Origin: Tabrizicola_A sp964393035
GTDB taxonomy: Bacteria; Pseudomonadota; Alphaproteobacteria; Rhodobacterales; Rhodobacteraceae
Length of the DNA: 64,000 nucleotides
Assembly (NCBI GenBank): GCA_964393035.1
Contig: CAYMRX010000005.1
Span: 327,252 to 391,251 of the forward strand
Direction of reading: 5' to 3'
Part shown: positions 1-7,929 of the stretch, in pieces
How positions within the stretch are numbered: position 1 is the first letter of the stretch
How the letters are laid out: the number at the start of each line of letters is the position of its first letter
Program-made: the position numbers and the translations under genes
The notes under the pieces: model-generated
Databases searched by the model: none
The model's input: only the letters and a program-made list of their open reading frames with translations
What the model was told of the DNA's origin: nothing

Positions 1-756
1 ACGGTGCTCGAGGTTGATCCCGAAACCGGCCGCCAGTTCCGCGTCGAGGCCCATGGTGGGCACTTTGGCGGATCGCTCGATGGCGTGGCCATCGGCATCC
101 TTGAGGCCCCGAAGACCTGGCATGTGCTGGAGTTCAAGACCCATGGGGTCAAGAGCTTTACTGAGCTGACCGCCAAAGGCGTGGTGCAGGCCAAGCCCCA
201 GCATGCCGCGCAGATGCAGATCTATATGCATCTGACGGGGATCACCCGCGCCCTGTACGTAGCTGTCTGCAAGGACACTGATGCGCTGCATATCGAGCGC
301 ATCGAAGCCGACGGCGCCATGGCAGAGCGCCTGCTGGAGAAGGCAGGCCGGATCATCTTCGCCCAGCACTCGCCTGCGCGGATCAGCGAGGACCCCGCCT
401 GGTTCGAATGCCGGTTCTGCGATCACCATCCCGTCTGCCACGAGGGTGGTAGGGCGGCCGTGACGTGCCGGTCATGTTTGCATGCAACGCCCGTCGGAGC
501 GCTTCCAGAAGAAGTGGACACCGGTTCTTCGTCCGGAAGCGCGACCAACAATGGCCTCGGCGGCTGGCACTGCGCCCGCCACGACCGGATGCTGACAGCG
601 CTCGACCAGCGCGCCGCCTGCACCCGCCATCTCTTCATCCCCGATCTCGTTCCGGGCGAGGTCATCGATGCGGGCGACGATGTCGTCACCTACCGCATGG
701 CCGACGGCTCGACCTGGTCAAACGACGCCCGCGCAACGGAGGCCGCGCCATGCTGA
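1..756 (+). CDS. PD-(D/E)XK nuclease, RecB/Cas4-like, 5' partial
   Basis: The reading frame is open from the first base, so the true start lies outside the window. The visible part shows a nuclease-like core, with Asp in GSLDGV followed by the E-x-K motif in VLEFKTH, and a downstream cysteine cluster CRFCDHHPVC as in Cas4/RecB-type nucleases that bind an Fe-S cluster. A second Cys/His-rich stretch follows and may be another metal site. Its stop codon overlaps the ATG of the helicase gene, so the two are translationally coupled. Position ahead of helicase and primase suggests a role in phage DNA replication or recombination. The family is supported by motifs; the exact role is inference. Confidence 0.75.
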   Translation, partial: TVLEVDPETGRQFRVEAHGGHFGGSLDGVAIGILEAPKTWHVLEFKTHGVKSFTELTAKGVVQAKPQHAAQMQIYMHLTGITRALYVAVCKDTDALHIERIEADGAMAERLLEKAGRIIFAQHSPARISEDPAWFECRFCDHHPVCHEGGRAAVTCRSCLHATPVGALPEEVDTGSSSGSATNNGLGGWHCARHDRMLTALDQRAACTRHLFIPDLVPGEVIDAGDDVVTYRMADGSTWSNDARATEAAPC

Positions 757-3533
757 CCCTGCGCCCCTATCAACAGGCCGCGATCACATCGATCTACGGC
801 TATTTCCAGAACCATAAAGGCAATCCGCTTGTGGTGATGCCCACTGGCTGCCATGCCGCTGGCACGCAAATCCTGATGTTCGACGGCAGCACCAAGCCCG
901 TGGAAGACGTCGTCGTTGGTGATGTTCTGATGGGGCCTGACAGTACGCCGCGGAATGTCCTTCGCCTCGCTCGCGGCGTTGAATCGCTCTACCGGATTAC
1001 CCCCAAAAAGGGCGAAGCCTTTGTCGTCAATGAGGGCCATGTGCTCTCCCTCCAGACGACGAATGAGGGCAAGCCCCACGCCTGTACGACGACCGGGAAA
1101 GAAATCGACAACATCACAGTTGGTGATTGGCTAAAGCGGTCGAAGTCTTGGAAACATCTGCGCAAGCTTCGTCGCACTGGCGTCGAATTTTCCGGCCTCG
1201 GTGAGCCGCCGCTTAATCCTTGGTGCGTCGGCGTTCTGCTCGGCGACGGCTGCGTTGTCAGCGGCGTGTCGATCTGCAACCCAGATTTCGAGGTCTTGCG
1301 CGAATTCGAAGAGCGGATGGTCGGCCTTGGCCTGAAACTGCGCTGGTCCCAGAAGCCTAACAACAAGGCCTATGACGCCTTCTTTACGGACCCGCTGGCA
1401 AACTCCTGCAGGCCAAACCGCGTCACAGCCATCCTGCGTGATCTTGGTATGGCAGGCTGCCGCGCTGATGCGAAATTCGTTCCTGATGTCTATAAGCGAG
1501 GTTGCCGGAAAGTTCGCCTCGAGGTCCTGGCGGGGCTGATCGATACCGATGGCCATTACGATGGCAAGCTTTTCGATTTCATCTCGAAGTCCCGTCGGCT
1601 TGCGGAAGATGTGGTGTTCATCGCGCTGAGCCTCGGCCTGTTTGCCAAGGTGAAGGAATGCCGCAAGGGCTGTCAAACAGGTGCAGTGGGCACCTATTGG
1701 CGGGTGTCCATTTCTGGGGACATTGATGTTGTCCCGACCAGAGTGCCGCGCAAACAGGCGGCGCCTCGGTGCCAGAAGAAGAACCCCCTTGTTACAGGCT
1801 TCGATGTCGAGCTGATCGGCAACGGCGCCTTCTATGGGTTCACGCTAGATGGCGACCACCTCTACCTGACGTCCGACTTTGTGGTTCACCACAACAGCGG
1901 CAAGTCGATTGTGATCGGATCATTCGTCGAGGGTGTGCTGAAATCCTGGCCAGAGCAGCGCATCCTGATCGTGACCCATGTCCGCGAGTTGATCGCCCAG
2001 AACCATGCCGAGATGATCGGCCTCTGGCCCGAGGCCCCGGCCGGCATCTATTCGGCAGGCCTGGGCAAGCGCGAGGCGAAAGCTCGCATCCTCTTTGCAG
2101 GCATCCAGTCGATCCATCGCCGCGCGCAGGAGGTGGGCCACACCGATCTGGTCCTGATCGATGAGGCCCATCTCATCCCCGGCAATGTCAGCACGATGTA
2201 TCGCCGCTTCCTTGATGCCCTTACCCGCATCAACCCCGCGCTCAAGGTCATCGGGCTAACCGCCACTCCGTTCCGGCTCGACAGCGGCATGCTGCACGAA
2301 GGCAAGGATGCGCTCTTCACGGATATCGCCTATGAGGCCCCGGTGCGCGATCTGATCGACGCTGGCTATCTCAGCCCGCTGGTGTCGAAACAGCCCGCCA
2401 CGCGGCTGGATGTCTCGAAGGTCGGCACCCGCGCGGGCGATTTCATCCAGCGCGATCTGGCAGCGGCCGTCGATCAGGAGGCCATTACCCGCGCGGCTGT
2501 CACTGAAATCATCGAGCACGGACGCGAGCGGAAATCTTGGCTGGCCTTCTGTTCGGGTGTTGAGCACGCCCGCCATGTGGCTGAGGAGTTCGGCCGCCAA
2601 GGCATCATCTGCAGCACAATCTTTGGCGACACGCCGAAGGAGGATCGCGATGCCATTATCGCCGCCTTCAAGCGCGGCGAGATCCGGGCGCTCGCCTCGA
2701 TGGGCGTGCTGACCACCGGCTTCAACGCGCCTGGGGTCGATCTCATCGCGCTCCTGCGCCCCACCAAATCCGCAGGGCTCTATGTGCAGATGGTCGGTCG
2801 TGGGACGCGCCTCGCGCCGGGCAAGGAAAACTGCCTGGTGCTCGATTTTGCCGGCAATGTCCGTCGCCATGGACCAATCGATCTGGTCCGGCCCCGGCGG
2901 CCCGGTGAGGCCGGTGGCGGTGAGGCCCCGACCAAGCTATGCCCGGAATGCGACAGCATCTTCGCACTGTCAGCGGCGGAATGCCCGGACTGCGGCTATG
3001 TGTTCCCGGCCCGGGAGGTCAAAATCGCCCCCACGGCCGCCACGCTGCCGGTCCTGTCTCCAAAACAGCAATGGTTGCCTGTCCACGGCGTGTCCTACAG
3101 CCGCCACGACAAGCTCGGAGGGCAGCCCTCGCTGAAGGTCACCTATAGCTGCGGGATCAAGTCCTACAGCGAATGGGTCTGCATCGAGCATCAGGGCTAT
3201 GCACGCCAAAAGGCGGCGGAATGGTGGCGCAAGCGTGCACCCGACTGTCCGGTGCCGCTCAGCGTGGACGAGGCCATTTTGCAGGCCCAAGAGCTCATGC
3301 GCCCCAGTGCGATCTCGGTCCGCCCCGCGGGCCGCTATGTCGAAGTCTCCGGCTACAGGTTTGACCCATGCGCCAAACTCCCCCCGGCCTCTGCGCCGTC
3401 TGCCACCGGCAACCTCGCGGGTTTGGCTGGTTCGACCGGAATTTCCGGGTCTCGGACCCGCACCGCGATGCCAGCCGCAAGTACCTCTGCAGCCGCGCCT
3501 GCCAAGACATCTGCCACGGGAGGACGGGTATGA
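750..3533 (+). CDS. DEAD/DEAH superfamily II helicase interrupted by an intein
   Basis: The precursor is 927 residues. Extein motifs are Walker A MPTG/SGKS (split by the intein), DEAH in LIDEAHLIP, motif III-like GLTATPF and motif VI QMVGRGTR, followed by a C-terminal zinc ribbon of two CPxC pairs (CPECD...CPDCG). It probably unwinds DNA during phage replication. The ATG at 750 overlaps the stop of the upstream nuclease gene; the longer frame from 465 runs inside that gene and is rejected as a start. The last 55 or so residues are low complexity and lie inside the next gene in another frame, so the natural C-terminus may have been lost. The protein can hydrolyse ATP only after the intein is spliced out, because Walker A is otherwise broken. 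Confidence 0.88.
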   Translation: MLTLRPYQQAAITSIYGYFQNHKGNPLVVMPTGCHAAGTQILMFDGSTKPVEDVVVGDVLMGPDSTPRNVLRLARGVESLYRITPKKGEAFVVNEGHVLSLQTTNEGKPHACTTTGKEIDNITVGDWLKRSKSWKHLRKLRRTGVEFSGLGEPPLNPWCVGVLLGDGCVVSGVSICNPDFEVLREFEERMVGLGLKLRWSQKPNNKAYDAFFTDPLANSCRPNRVTAILRDLGMAGCRADAKFVPDVYKRGCRKVRLEVLAGLIDTDGHYDGKLFDFISKSRRLAEDVVFIALSLGLFAKVKECRKGCQTGAVGTYWRVSISGDIDVVPTRVPRKQAAPRCQKKNPLVTGFDVELIGNGAFYGFTLDGDHLYLTSDFVVHHNSGKSIVIGSFVEGVLKSWPEQRILIVTHVRELIAQNHAEMIGLWPEAPAGIYSAGLGKREAKARILFAGIQSIHRRAQEVGHTDLVLIDEAHLIPGNVSTMYRRFLDALTRINPALKVIGLTATPFRLDSGMLHEGKDALFTDIAYEAPVRDLIDAGYLSPLVSKQPATRLDVSKVGTRAGDFIQRDLAAAVDQEAITRAAVTEIIEHGRERKSWLAFCSGVEHARHVAEEFGRQGIICSTIFGDTPKEDRDAIIAAFKRGEIRALASMGVLTTGFNAPGVDLIALLRPTKSAGLYVQMVGRGTRLAPGKENCLVLDFAGNVRRHGPIDLVRPRRPGEAGGGEAPTKLCPECDSIFALSAAECPDCGYVFPAREVKIAPTAATLPVLSPKQQWLPVHGVSYSRHDKLGGQPSLKVTYSCGIKSYSEWVCIEHQGYARQKAAEWWRKRAPDCPVPLSVDEAILQAQELMRPSAISVRPAGRYVEVSGYRFDPCAKLPPASAPSATGNLAGLAGSTGISGSRTRTAMPAASTSAAAPAKTSATGGRV
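849..1895 (+). other. Intein with LAGLIDADG homing endonuclease (349 residues)
   Basis: The intein occupies residues 34-382 of the helicase precursor. It begins with Cys (CHAAGTQILMFDG, block A) and ends with HHN (DFVVHHN, block G); the +1 extein residue is Ser. Splicing would join MPTG to SGKS and restore a perfect Walker A. Block B is near FVVNEGHVLSL. Two endonuclease helices are visible: WCVGVLLGDGCV and LAGLIDTDG at residues 260-268, with both acidic residues kept. All splicing residues (Cys1, penultimate His, terminal Asn, Ser+1) are present, so it looks splicing-competent. The insertion point in the ATPase P-loop is a classic intein site. Confidence 0.93.
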
Positions 3534-3754
3534 TCGATCCCACCCCGAATGAGATGCAGGCGATGACTGTCGGCGGCCAACAAGGCGGCGCGTATCTCGA
3601 AAACATCGGCAAATCCGATCTCGCCACCCTGACAGAGACCGAGTGGGACCGCTTCATCGATGCGGTTGTCACCGGATATTGCGACCACTTGCGCGAGCTG
3701 GCGGGCCAGGACCGCACGCGGCTCGACGCCATGACCCCCGAGGTGCCTTTCTGA
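3368..3754 (+). CDS. DUF6511-like phage protein with N-terminal zinc-binding motif
   Basis: A 128-residue protein. The N-terminal part has CxxC (CAVCHRQ) and a second pair (CSRACQDIC), likely a treble-clef zinc knuckle. The C-terminal part resembles the DUF6511 family of alphaproteobacterial phages, from memory of the MIDPTPNEMQAM-type stretch. It overlaps the helicase 3' end by 166 bases in another frame, which is unusual for coupled phage genes. Its stop shares one base with the ATG of the primase gene. Function is unknown; placement suggests a replication accessory factor. An internal ATG at 3530 (MIDPTP) is a possible alternative start. Confidence 0.7.
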   Translation: MRQTPPGLCAVCHRQPRGFGWFDRNFRVSDPHRDASRKYLCSRACQDICHGRTGMIDPTPNEMQAMTVGGQQGGAYLENIGKSDLATLTETEWDRFIDAVVTGYCDHLRELAGQDRTRLDAMTPEVPF

Positions 3755-6081
3755 TGACCAACACATCCTTCATGGCGCGCTTCGGCGCGCGGCTCGTCAC
3801 CAATGGCTACGCTATTATACCGATCGGCCCGGGCACGAAGAAGCCCGGCCGCTTCCAGCGCGGGGCTTGGGCGGACTATCCGGAATGGAACCGCCATGCT
3901 GAGCGTGGCACTACCGAGGTTGAGGTGGCCACTTGGTCGTCCTGGCCCGATTGCGGCATCGGGATCGTAGGCGGTGCTGTCGCGGCGGTCGATATCGACA
4001 TCAAAGACGATGCTGATTTGGCGCTGCGGATCGAGCAACTGGCGCGCTCCCGCCTCGGCGATACGCCCGCCCTGCGCATCGGCCGGCCCCCGAAACGGAT
4101 GTTGGTCTATCGCACGGCGGAGCCATTCCGGGGCATCAAGCGCCATCCGCTGGAGGTGCTCTGCCTCGGGCAGCAGTTCGTGGCTTACGCCAATCATCCG
4201 GACACTGGTGCGCCCTATGCGTGGCCCGAGGAGGGTTTGGCGGATATCGACATCGCCGACTTGCCCGAAATCACGGCCGAAGCTGCGGTGGCGTTTCTCG
4301 ACGAGGCCTATGCGCTGCTCCCGGAAGCGCTGCGCCAGCGGGGGCTGGCTTCCAATGCACCAGCCGGTGACATCGCGCGTAGCCACAGCCAGATCGGCAC
4401 ATTGCCCGCCATCGAGGCGGCGCTTGGTTGGTTGCCCAACGCTGAACTCGACTATGACAGCTGGATGCGTGTCGGCATGGCCCTGAAAGGGGCGCTCGGC
4501 GAGGCCGGGGCAGATCTCTTTGCTGACTGGTCAGCGCAGGCAGCCAAGGATGTGCCCGCTACCACGATGAAGGCCTGGGATAGCTTCAAGCCCGACCGGA
4601 TCGGGGCGGGCACGATCTACCATCTCGCGATGGAACGGGGCTGGCAGCCTGAACCTGACCTTCGCCTGGACGGCAGTCTGCCCGATGGTGGAGACCATCC
4701 GGCGGCCGGTTTGCTGGCGAGGCTGGATGTTGCTGCGGCTGCCACCGCAGTCTCTGCGCCCACACCTGCGTATGCGCTGGCCATCCCTGACGGTCTGGTA
4801 GGCGATCTGACCGATTACATGCTGACCACTGCCCGGCGCCCGCAGCCACTGCTGTCGCTCGGGGCAAGCCTCTGTGCCATCGGTGCCCTGATGGGGCGGA
4901 ATTACCGGACCGAGAGCAACCTGCGCTCGAACCTCTATGTCGTGGGCATCGCGGATAGCGGATCGGGTAAGAACCACGCCCGTGAAATCATCAACGAAAC
5001 CTTCTTCGAGGCCGGGCTCGCCCATCACCTCGGCGGCAACAAGATCGCTTCCGGCGCGGGCCTTTTGACCGCGCTGCACCGCCAGCCCGCGATCCTGTTC
5101 CAGATCGACGAGTTTGGGATGTTCCTGTCGGCGGCCGCCGACCGCAAACGCAGCCCGCGCCACATCACCGAGATCCTCGACAACATGACCGAGCTTTACA
5201 CCTCAGCTGGCGGGATCTTCCTCGGGGCGGAATATGCCAACCGGGATGGATCGAACGAGCGGCGCGACATCAATCAGCCCTGCCTCTGCGTCTATGGCAC
5301 CACGACGCCCTTGCACTTCTGGGGCGCGCTGCAGGGGGCGAACGTCGTCGATGGCTCGCTGGCCCGTTTCCTGATCCTGCCCAGCGACGAGGACTATCCC
5401 GACGAGAACATTGCCGTCGGCATCCGGCAGGCCCCGCCCGCGCTGATCCAGGGGCTGCAACTGATAGCGGCGGGCGGTGAGAGCAAGAAGGGCAATCTGA
5501 CCGGCAAAACCGCTGATCAGAACACTGCCGTCAACCCGATGGTCGTGCGCATGACCGAGGAGGCTCGGGCCCGGTTCCGCCAGCTCAGCATCGAGTTGAC
5601 GGAGGAATTGCGGGCCGCCGCTGGCACGGCCTTCACAGCCATCCTCGCCCGCATCGGGGAAAACGCCCTGAAGCTTGCGCTCATCGTGGCGGTGGGGCGC
5701 GATCCAGCACGCCCCGAGATCGAGATCACGGCGGCGGACTGGGCTATCAGTTTCGTGCGGCACTATGCACAGCGCACGATGGAAGCGGTTGAGCGGCATG
5801 TCGCGGACACCGAGACCGAGGCCCACCTGAAGCGGCTGAAGGAGATTATCCGCGCTTCCGGAGCCAAGGGCATCACCAAATCCGAGATCACCCGAGCCTC
5901 GCAGTGGCTCAAATCCCGTGATCGCGACGAGATCCTGCTCACCCTGATCGAGGGCGGGGACATCACCACCGGCATGCGGGGCTCCTCCACCAGGCAAGCC
6001 ATGGTCTACAGGATGGCACGCTGGGTCGGCCCCTGGCGCGATGCTTCAGGGCGCAGGATTTCTCAAAAGGAAGTCAAATGA
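3754..6081 (+). CDS. Bifunctional primase-polymerase with C-terminal P-loop ATPase
   Basis: A 775-residue replication protein. The N-terminal part (about 1-190) has prim-pol features: GYAIIPIGPGTKKP and the acidic pair in VAAVDIDIKDD. A PriCT-2-like segment follows around 230-290 (YDSWMRVGMALKGAL ... W). The C-terminal half carries a Walker A GIADSGSGKN near residues 398-407 and a Walker B-like ILFQIDEFG, as in DUF3987-type helicases. It likely primes and drives replication of the prophage as a self-contained primase-helicase. ATG 3754 overlaps the stop of the upstream gene; the 37 residues upstream in the same frame lie inside that gene and are rejected. Confidence 0.88.
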   Translation: MTNTSFMARFGARLVTNGYAIIPIGPGTKKPGRFQRGAWADYPEWNRHAERGTTEVEVATWSSWPDCGIGIVGGAVAAVDIDIKDDADLALRIEQLARSRLGDTPALRIGRPPKRMLVYRTAEPFRGIKRHPLEVLCLGQQFVAYANHPDTGAPYAWPEEGLADIDIADLPEITAEAAVAFLDEAYALLPEALRQRGLASNAPAGDIARSHSQIGTLPAIEAALGWLPNAELDYDSWMRVGMALKGALGEAGADLFADWSAQAAKDVPATTMKAWDSFKPDRIGAGTIYHLAMERGWQPEPDLRLDGSLPDGGDHPAAGLLARLDVAAAATAVSAPTPAYALAIPDGLVGDLTDYMLTTARRPQPLLSLGASLCAIGALMGRNYRTESNLRSNLYVVGIADSGSGKNHAREIINETFFEAGLAHHLGGNKIASGAGLLTALHRQPAILFQIDEFGMFLSAAADRKRSPRHITEILDNMTELYTSAGGIFLGAEYANRDGSNERRDINQPCLCVYGTTTPLHFWGALQGANVVDGSLARFLILPSDEDYPDENIAVGIRQAPPALIQGLQLIAAGGESKKGNLTGKTADQNTAVNPMVVRMTEEARARFRQLSIELTEELRAAAGTAFTAILARIGENALKLALIVAVGRDPARPEIEITAADWAISFVRHYAQRTMEAVERHVADTETEAHLKRLKEIIRASGAKGITKSEITRASQWLKSRDRDEILLTLIEGGDITTGMRGSSTRQAMVYRMARWVGPWRDASGRRISQKEVK

Positions 6082-6423
6082 CCAGTAACCATCAGAATCG
6101 TCTAGAAAAAATGAGGGCAGGCCCTTGTTTCAATCTTTCAAGAGGACACCATTTTCCCTACGCGTGTACGTGCGCGCGGTATAAGTAGAGAGTGACCTAC
6201 CCCCTATAACTATATAATAATATGAATTATATTTATTATATAGGGACGCCAAGGGGTTAGGCGGCGAAATGCTTCACCCGAACCCTCCATGGGTCTAGAA
6301 AGAACTGCCGAGGGGTTCGCCCCGCGCCTGACATGACCAGACCACCCTTCGGGGCCTGGCGAGACCGCAGCCTTCACCGGCCAGCCCTCCCGCCACGCTC
6401 GTCAAAGCGAAGAGGAGGTCTTG
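6082..6423. other. Intergenic region with AT-rich core
   Basis: About 340 bases without a convincing gene between the primase and the resolvase. It contains a very AT-rich core near 6,175-6,245 in an otherwise GC-rich phage. It could hold a promoter or a replication origin. The last bases supply the ribosome binding site of the next gene (AGGAGG at 6413-6418). Confidence 0.6.
6202..6245. repeat. AT-rich perfect inverted repeat
   Basis: CTATATAATAA (6210-6220) and TTATTATATAG (6233-6243) are perfect reverse complements around a 12-base AT-only-but-one loop. An overlapping pair CCCTATA (6202-6208) and TATAGGG (6239-6245) is also perfect. The dyad lies directly after the replication genes, so it could be an easily melted origin element, an operator or a terminator-like hairpin; no U-tract follows. 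Confidence 0.6.
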
Positions 6424-6912
6424 ATGACCCAACCCGAAAACACCCCGCGCTGCATTCTGGCGCTAGATCTTGGCACGACAACAGGCTGGGCCCTGCGTGG
6501 CCATGACGGTCTGATCACCACCGGCACGGCCAGCTTCAAGACCGGTCGCTACGATGGCGGGGGGATGCGCTATCTGCGCTTCACCAGCTGGCTGACGGAG
6601 TTGGACCGGCTGTCCGGGCCCATTGCCGCGATCTGGTTCGAAGAGGTCCGCCGTCATGCCGGAACAGACGCAGCCCATGTTTATGGCGGACTTATGGCTT
6701 CGCTGACCTCGTGGGGTGAAGCGCGTGGCATTCCTTACGAGGGCGTGCCGGTCGGCACCATCAAACGTCACGCCACGGGCCAGGGAAACGCACCCAAGCA
6801 TGCCATGATCGCGGCCGCCCATGCGCGGGGCTACAGCCCGGCGGACGACAACGAGGCCGACGCCATCGCCATCCTGCACTGGGCGCTAGAGAGCCGGGGA
6901 GGTGCGGCATGA
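6424..6912 (+). CDS. RuvC-like Holliday junction resolvase (RNase H fold)
   Basis: A 162-residue protein. Catalytic acids are placed as in RuvC-like nucleases: Asp in LALDLGTTTGW near the N-terminus, Glu in IWFEEVRRH in the middle, and Asp/Glu in DDNEADAIAI near the C-terminus. It would resolve branched phage DNA before packaging. ATG 6424 is preceded by AGGAGG at 6413-6418 with 5 bases of spacing, which supports this start over the TTG at 6421. The next gene overlaps its stop. Confidence 0.85.
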   Translation: MTQPENTPRCILALDLGTTTGWALRGHDGLITTGTASFKTGRYDGGGMRYLRFTSWLTELDRLSGPIAAIWFEEVRRHAGTDAAHVYGGLMASLTSWGEARGIPYEGVPVGTIKRHATGQGNAPKHAMIAAAHARGYSPADDNEADAIAILHWALESRGGAA

Positions 6913-7109
6913 GGCTCTACCCCAAAGGCTACGGCGGCCAGCGCCGCGATCCCGAACAGGTCAAACGGGACGGCTGGCACGAGCAGCGCATGCTCGCCGT
7001 GTTCCTTGATGACCCGCGACTGACCTGGCCCGAGCGTGAACTCGTCCGCCAACTGGGGGACAAGCTCTATGGCAAGCTTCCCGCGGTGAGGGAGGTGCGC
7101 CATGGCTGA
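6909..7109 (+). CDS. Small hypothetical phage protein
   Basis: A 66-residue basic protein with no motif I recognise. Its ATG overlaps the stop of the resolvase gene and its end overlaps the start of the next gene, so it sits in a tightly coupled run of early or middle genes. Tight coupling is the main support that it is real. Confidence 0.65.
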   Translation: MRLYPKGYGGQRRDPEQVKRDGWHEQRMLAVFLDDPRLTWPERELVRQLGDKLYGKLPAVREVRHG

Positions 7110-7482
7110 TCGCAACTGGACCGCCGACGACGTCGCCGATCATTTCGAAGAGGCGTTCCGCACCCTGCGCAAGCTGCCGCCGGTGAAGGTGCAGGGCTAT
7201 TTCAATGCCTGGCCGCAGATTGTTCGGTCAGAGAAAGAGATCCTCGCGATGGAGCCGCAGCCGATGCGGGTCTGGCCTTCGACCGCTGCGATCACCCGGC
7301 TTGAGCAGACCTTCGACTGGGTGCTGTGGATCAGCGAGGACGAACGTCGCCTGATCTGGGGGCGGGCCGCCCGTCGTCCCTGGAAAGAGATCAGTGGCGA
7401 GTTAGGGGTGGATCGTACCACTGCGTGGCGGAGGTGGCAGGTGTCGTTGGCCAAGATCGCGGATCGACTGAATCATCAGTGA
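7102..7482 (+). CDS. DUF6362-like helix-turn-helix protein
   Basis: A 126-residue protein. The C-terminal part (RPWKEISGELGVDRTTAWRRWQVSLAKI) reads as a helix-turn-helix resembling sigma-factor region 4, and the whole resembles DUF6362 proteins of alphaproteobacterial prophages. Likely a DNA-binding regulator, for example of late genes; the regulatory target is inference. It ends this operon and is followed by about 450 bases without a clear gene. Confidence 0.7.
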   Translation: MADRNWTADDVADHFEEAFRTLRKLPPVKVQGYFNAWPQIVRSEKEILAMEPQPMRVWPSTAAITRLEQTFDWVLWISEDERRLIWGRAARRPWKEISGELGVDRTTAWRRWQVSLAKIADRLNHQ

Positions 7483-7929
7483 GTCCAACGGGTTGCAACA
7501 TTTTTCTTCTCGACATCTGCAACAAATCCGTGCTATCTGAAAGGCATGATGGGGAGAGTGCGTCGGAAAGACGTCTCTCCCCGTTTCCGTTCTGGACATG
7601 GGTGGTTCGAAGTAGCGCAACCGGTGACCGGCTTTCCGAGAAAACCGTCTCCGCCGCGGATGCGACGCTTCGCAACTCATTGAAATTGAACGGGTCCCTC
7701 CTGTCGCGAAATGTATTCGGGGGGGCGAGGCGCGGCATATCGCTAGCGTCAGGGCCGATTTTTTGGGAAGCCACCTCGGCAGGCATCCACCTGCGGCCCT
7801 CTAAAAACCAAAAGAAAACAAACCCTTGAAGCCGGATTCCCCGGTGGCCTCTGGATCCCTCGCGGAATCCAGGTGGCCGCTGGTGTCCGGTGTCCAGGGT
7901 ATCCACCCCATGCGAGGCACCCTGCGCCC
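7483..7929. other. Intergenic region before the methyltransferase
   Basis: No convincing gene. Frames open here on both strands have no recognisable domain and overlap real genes. The stretch contains a strong stem-loop (7551-7582) and a poly-A-rich patch near 7,803-7,820. It may hold the promoter of the methyltransferase/late region. Confidence 0.55.
7551..7582 (+). terminator. Strong stem-loop, possible terminator or structured RNA
   Basis: GGGGAGAG (7551-7558) pairs perfectly with CTCTCCCC (7575-7582); inside it CGTC pairs with GACG around a GGAAA loop. Only a short T-containing stretch follows, so it is not a textbook rho-independent terminator. It lies about 70 bases after the DUF6362 gene stop. 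Confidence 0.45.

Noticed and set aside
7326..7829. 167-codon plus-strand frame after the DUF6362-like gene
   Set aside because: It starts inside that gene in another frame, has no family features and crosses a strong stem-loop.
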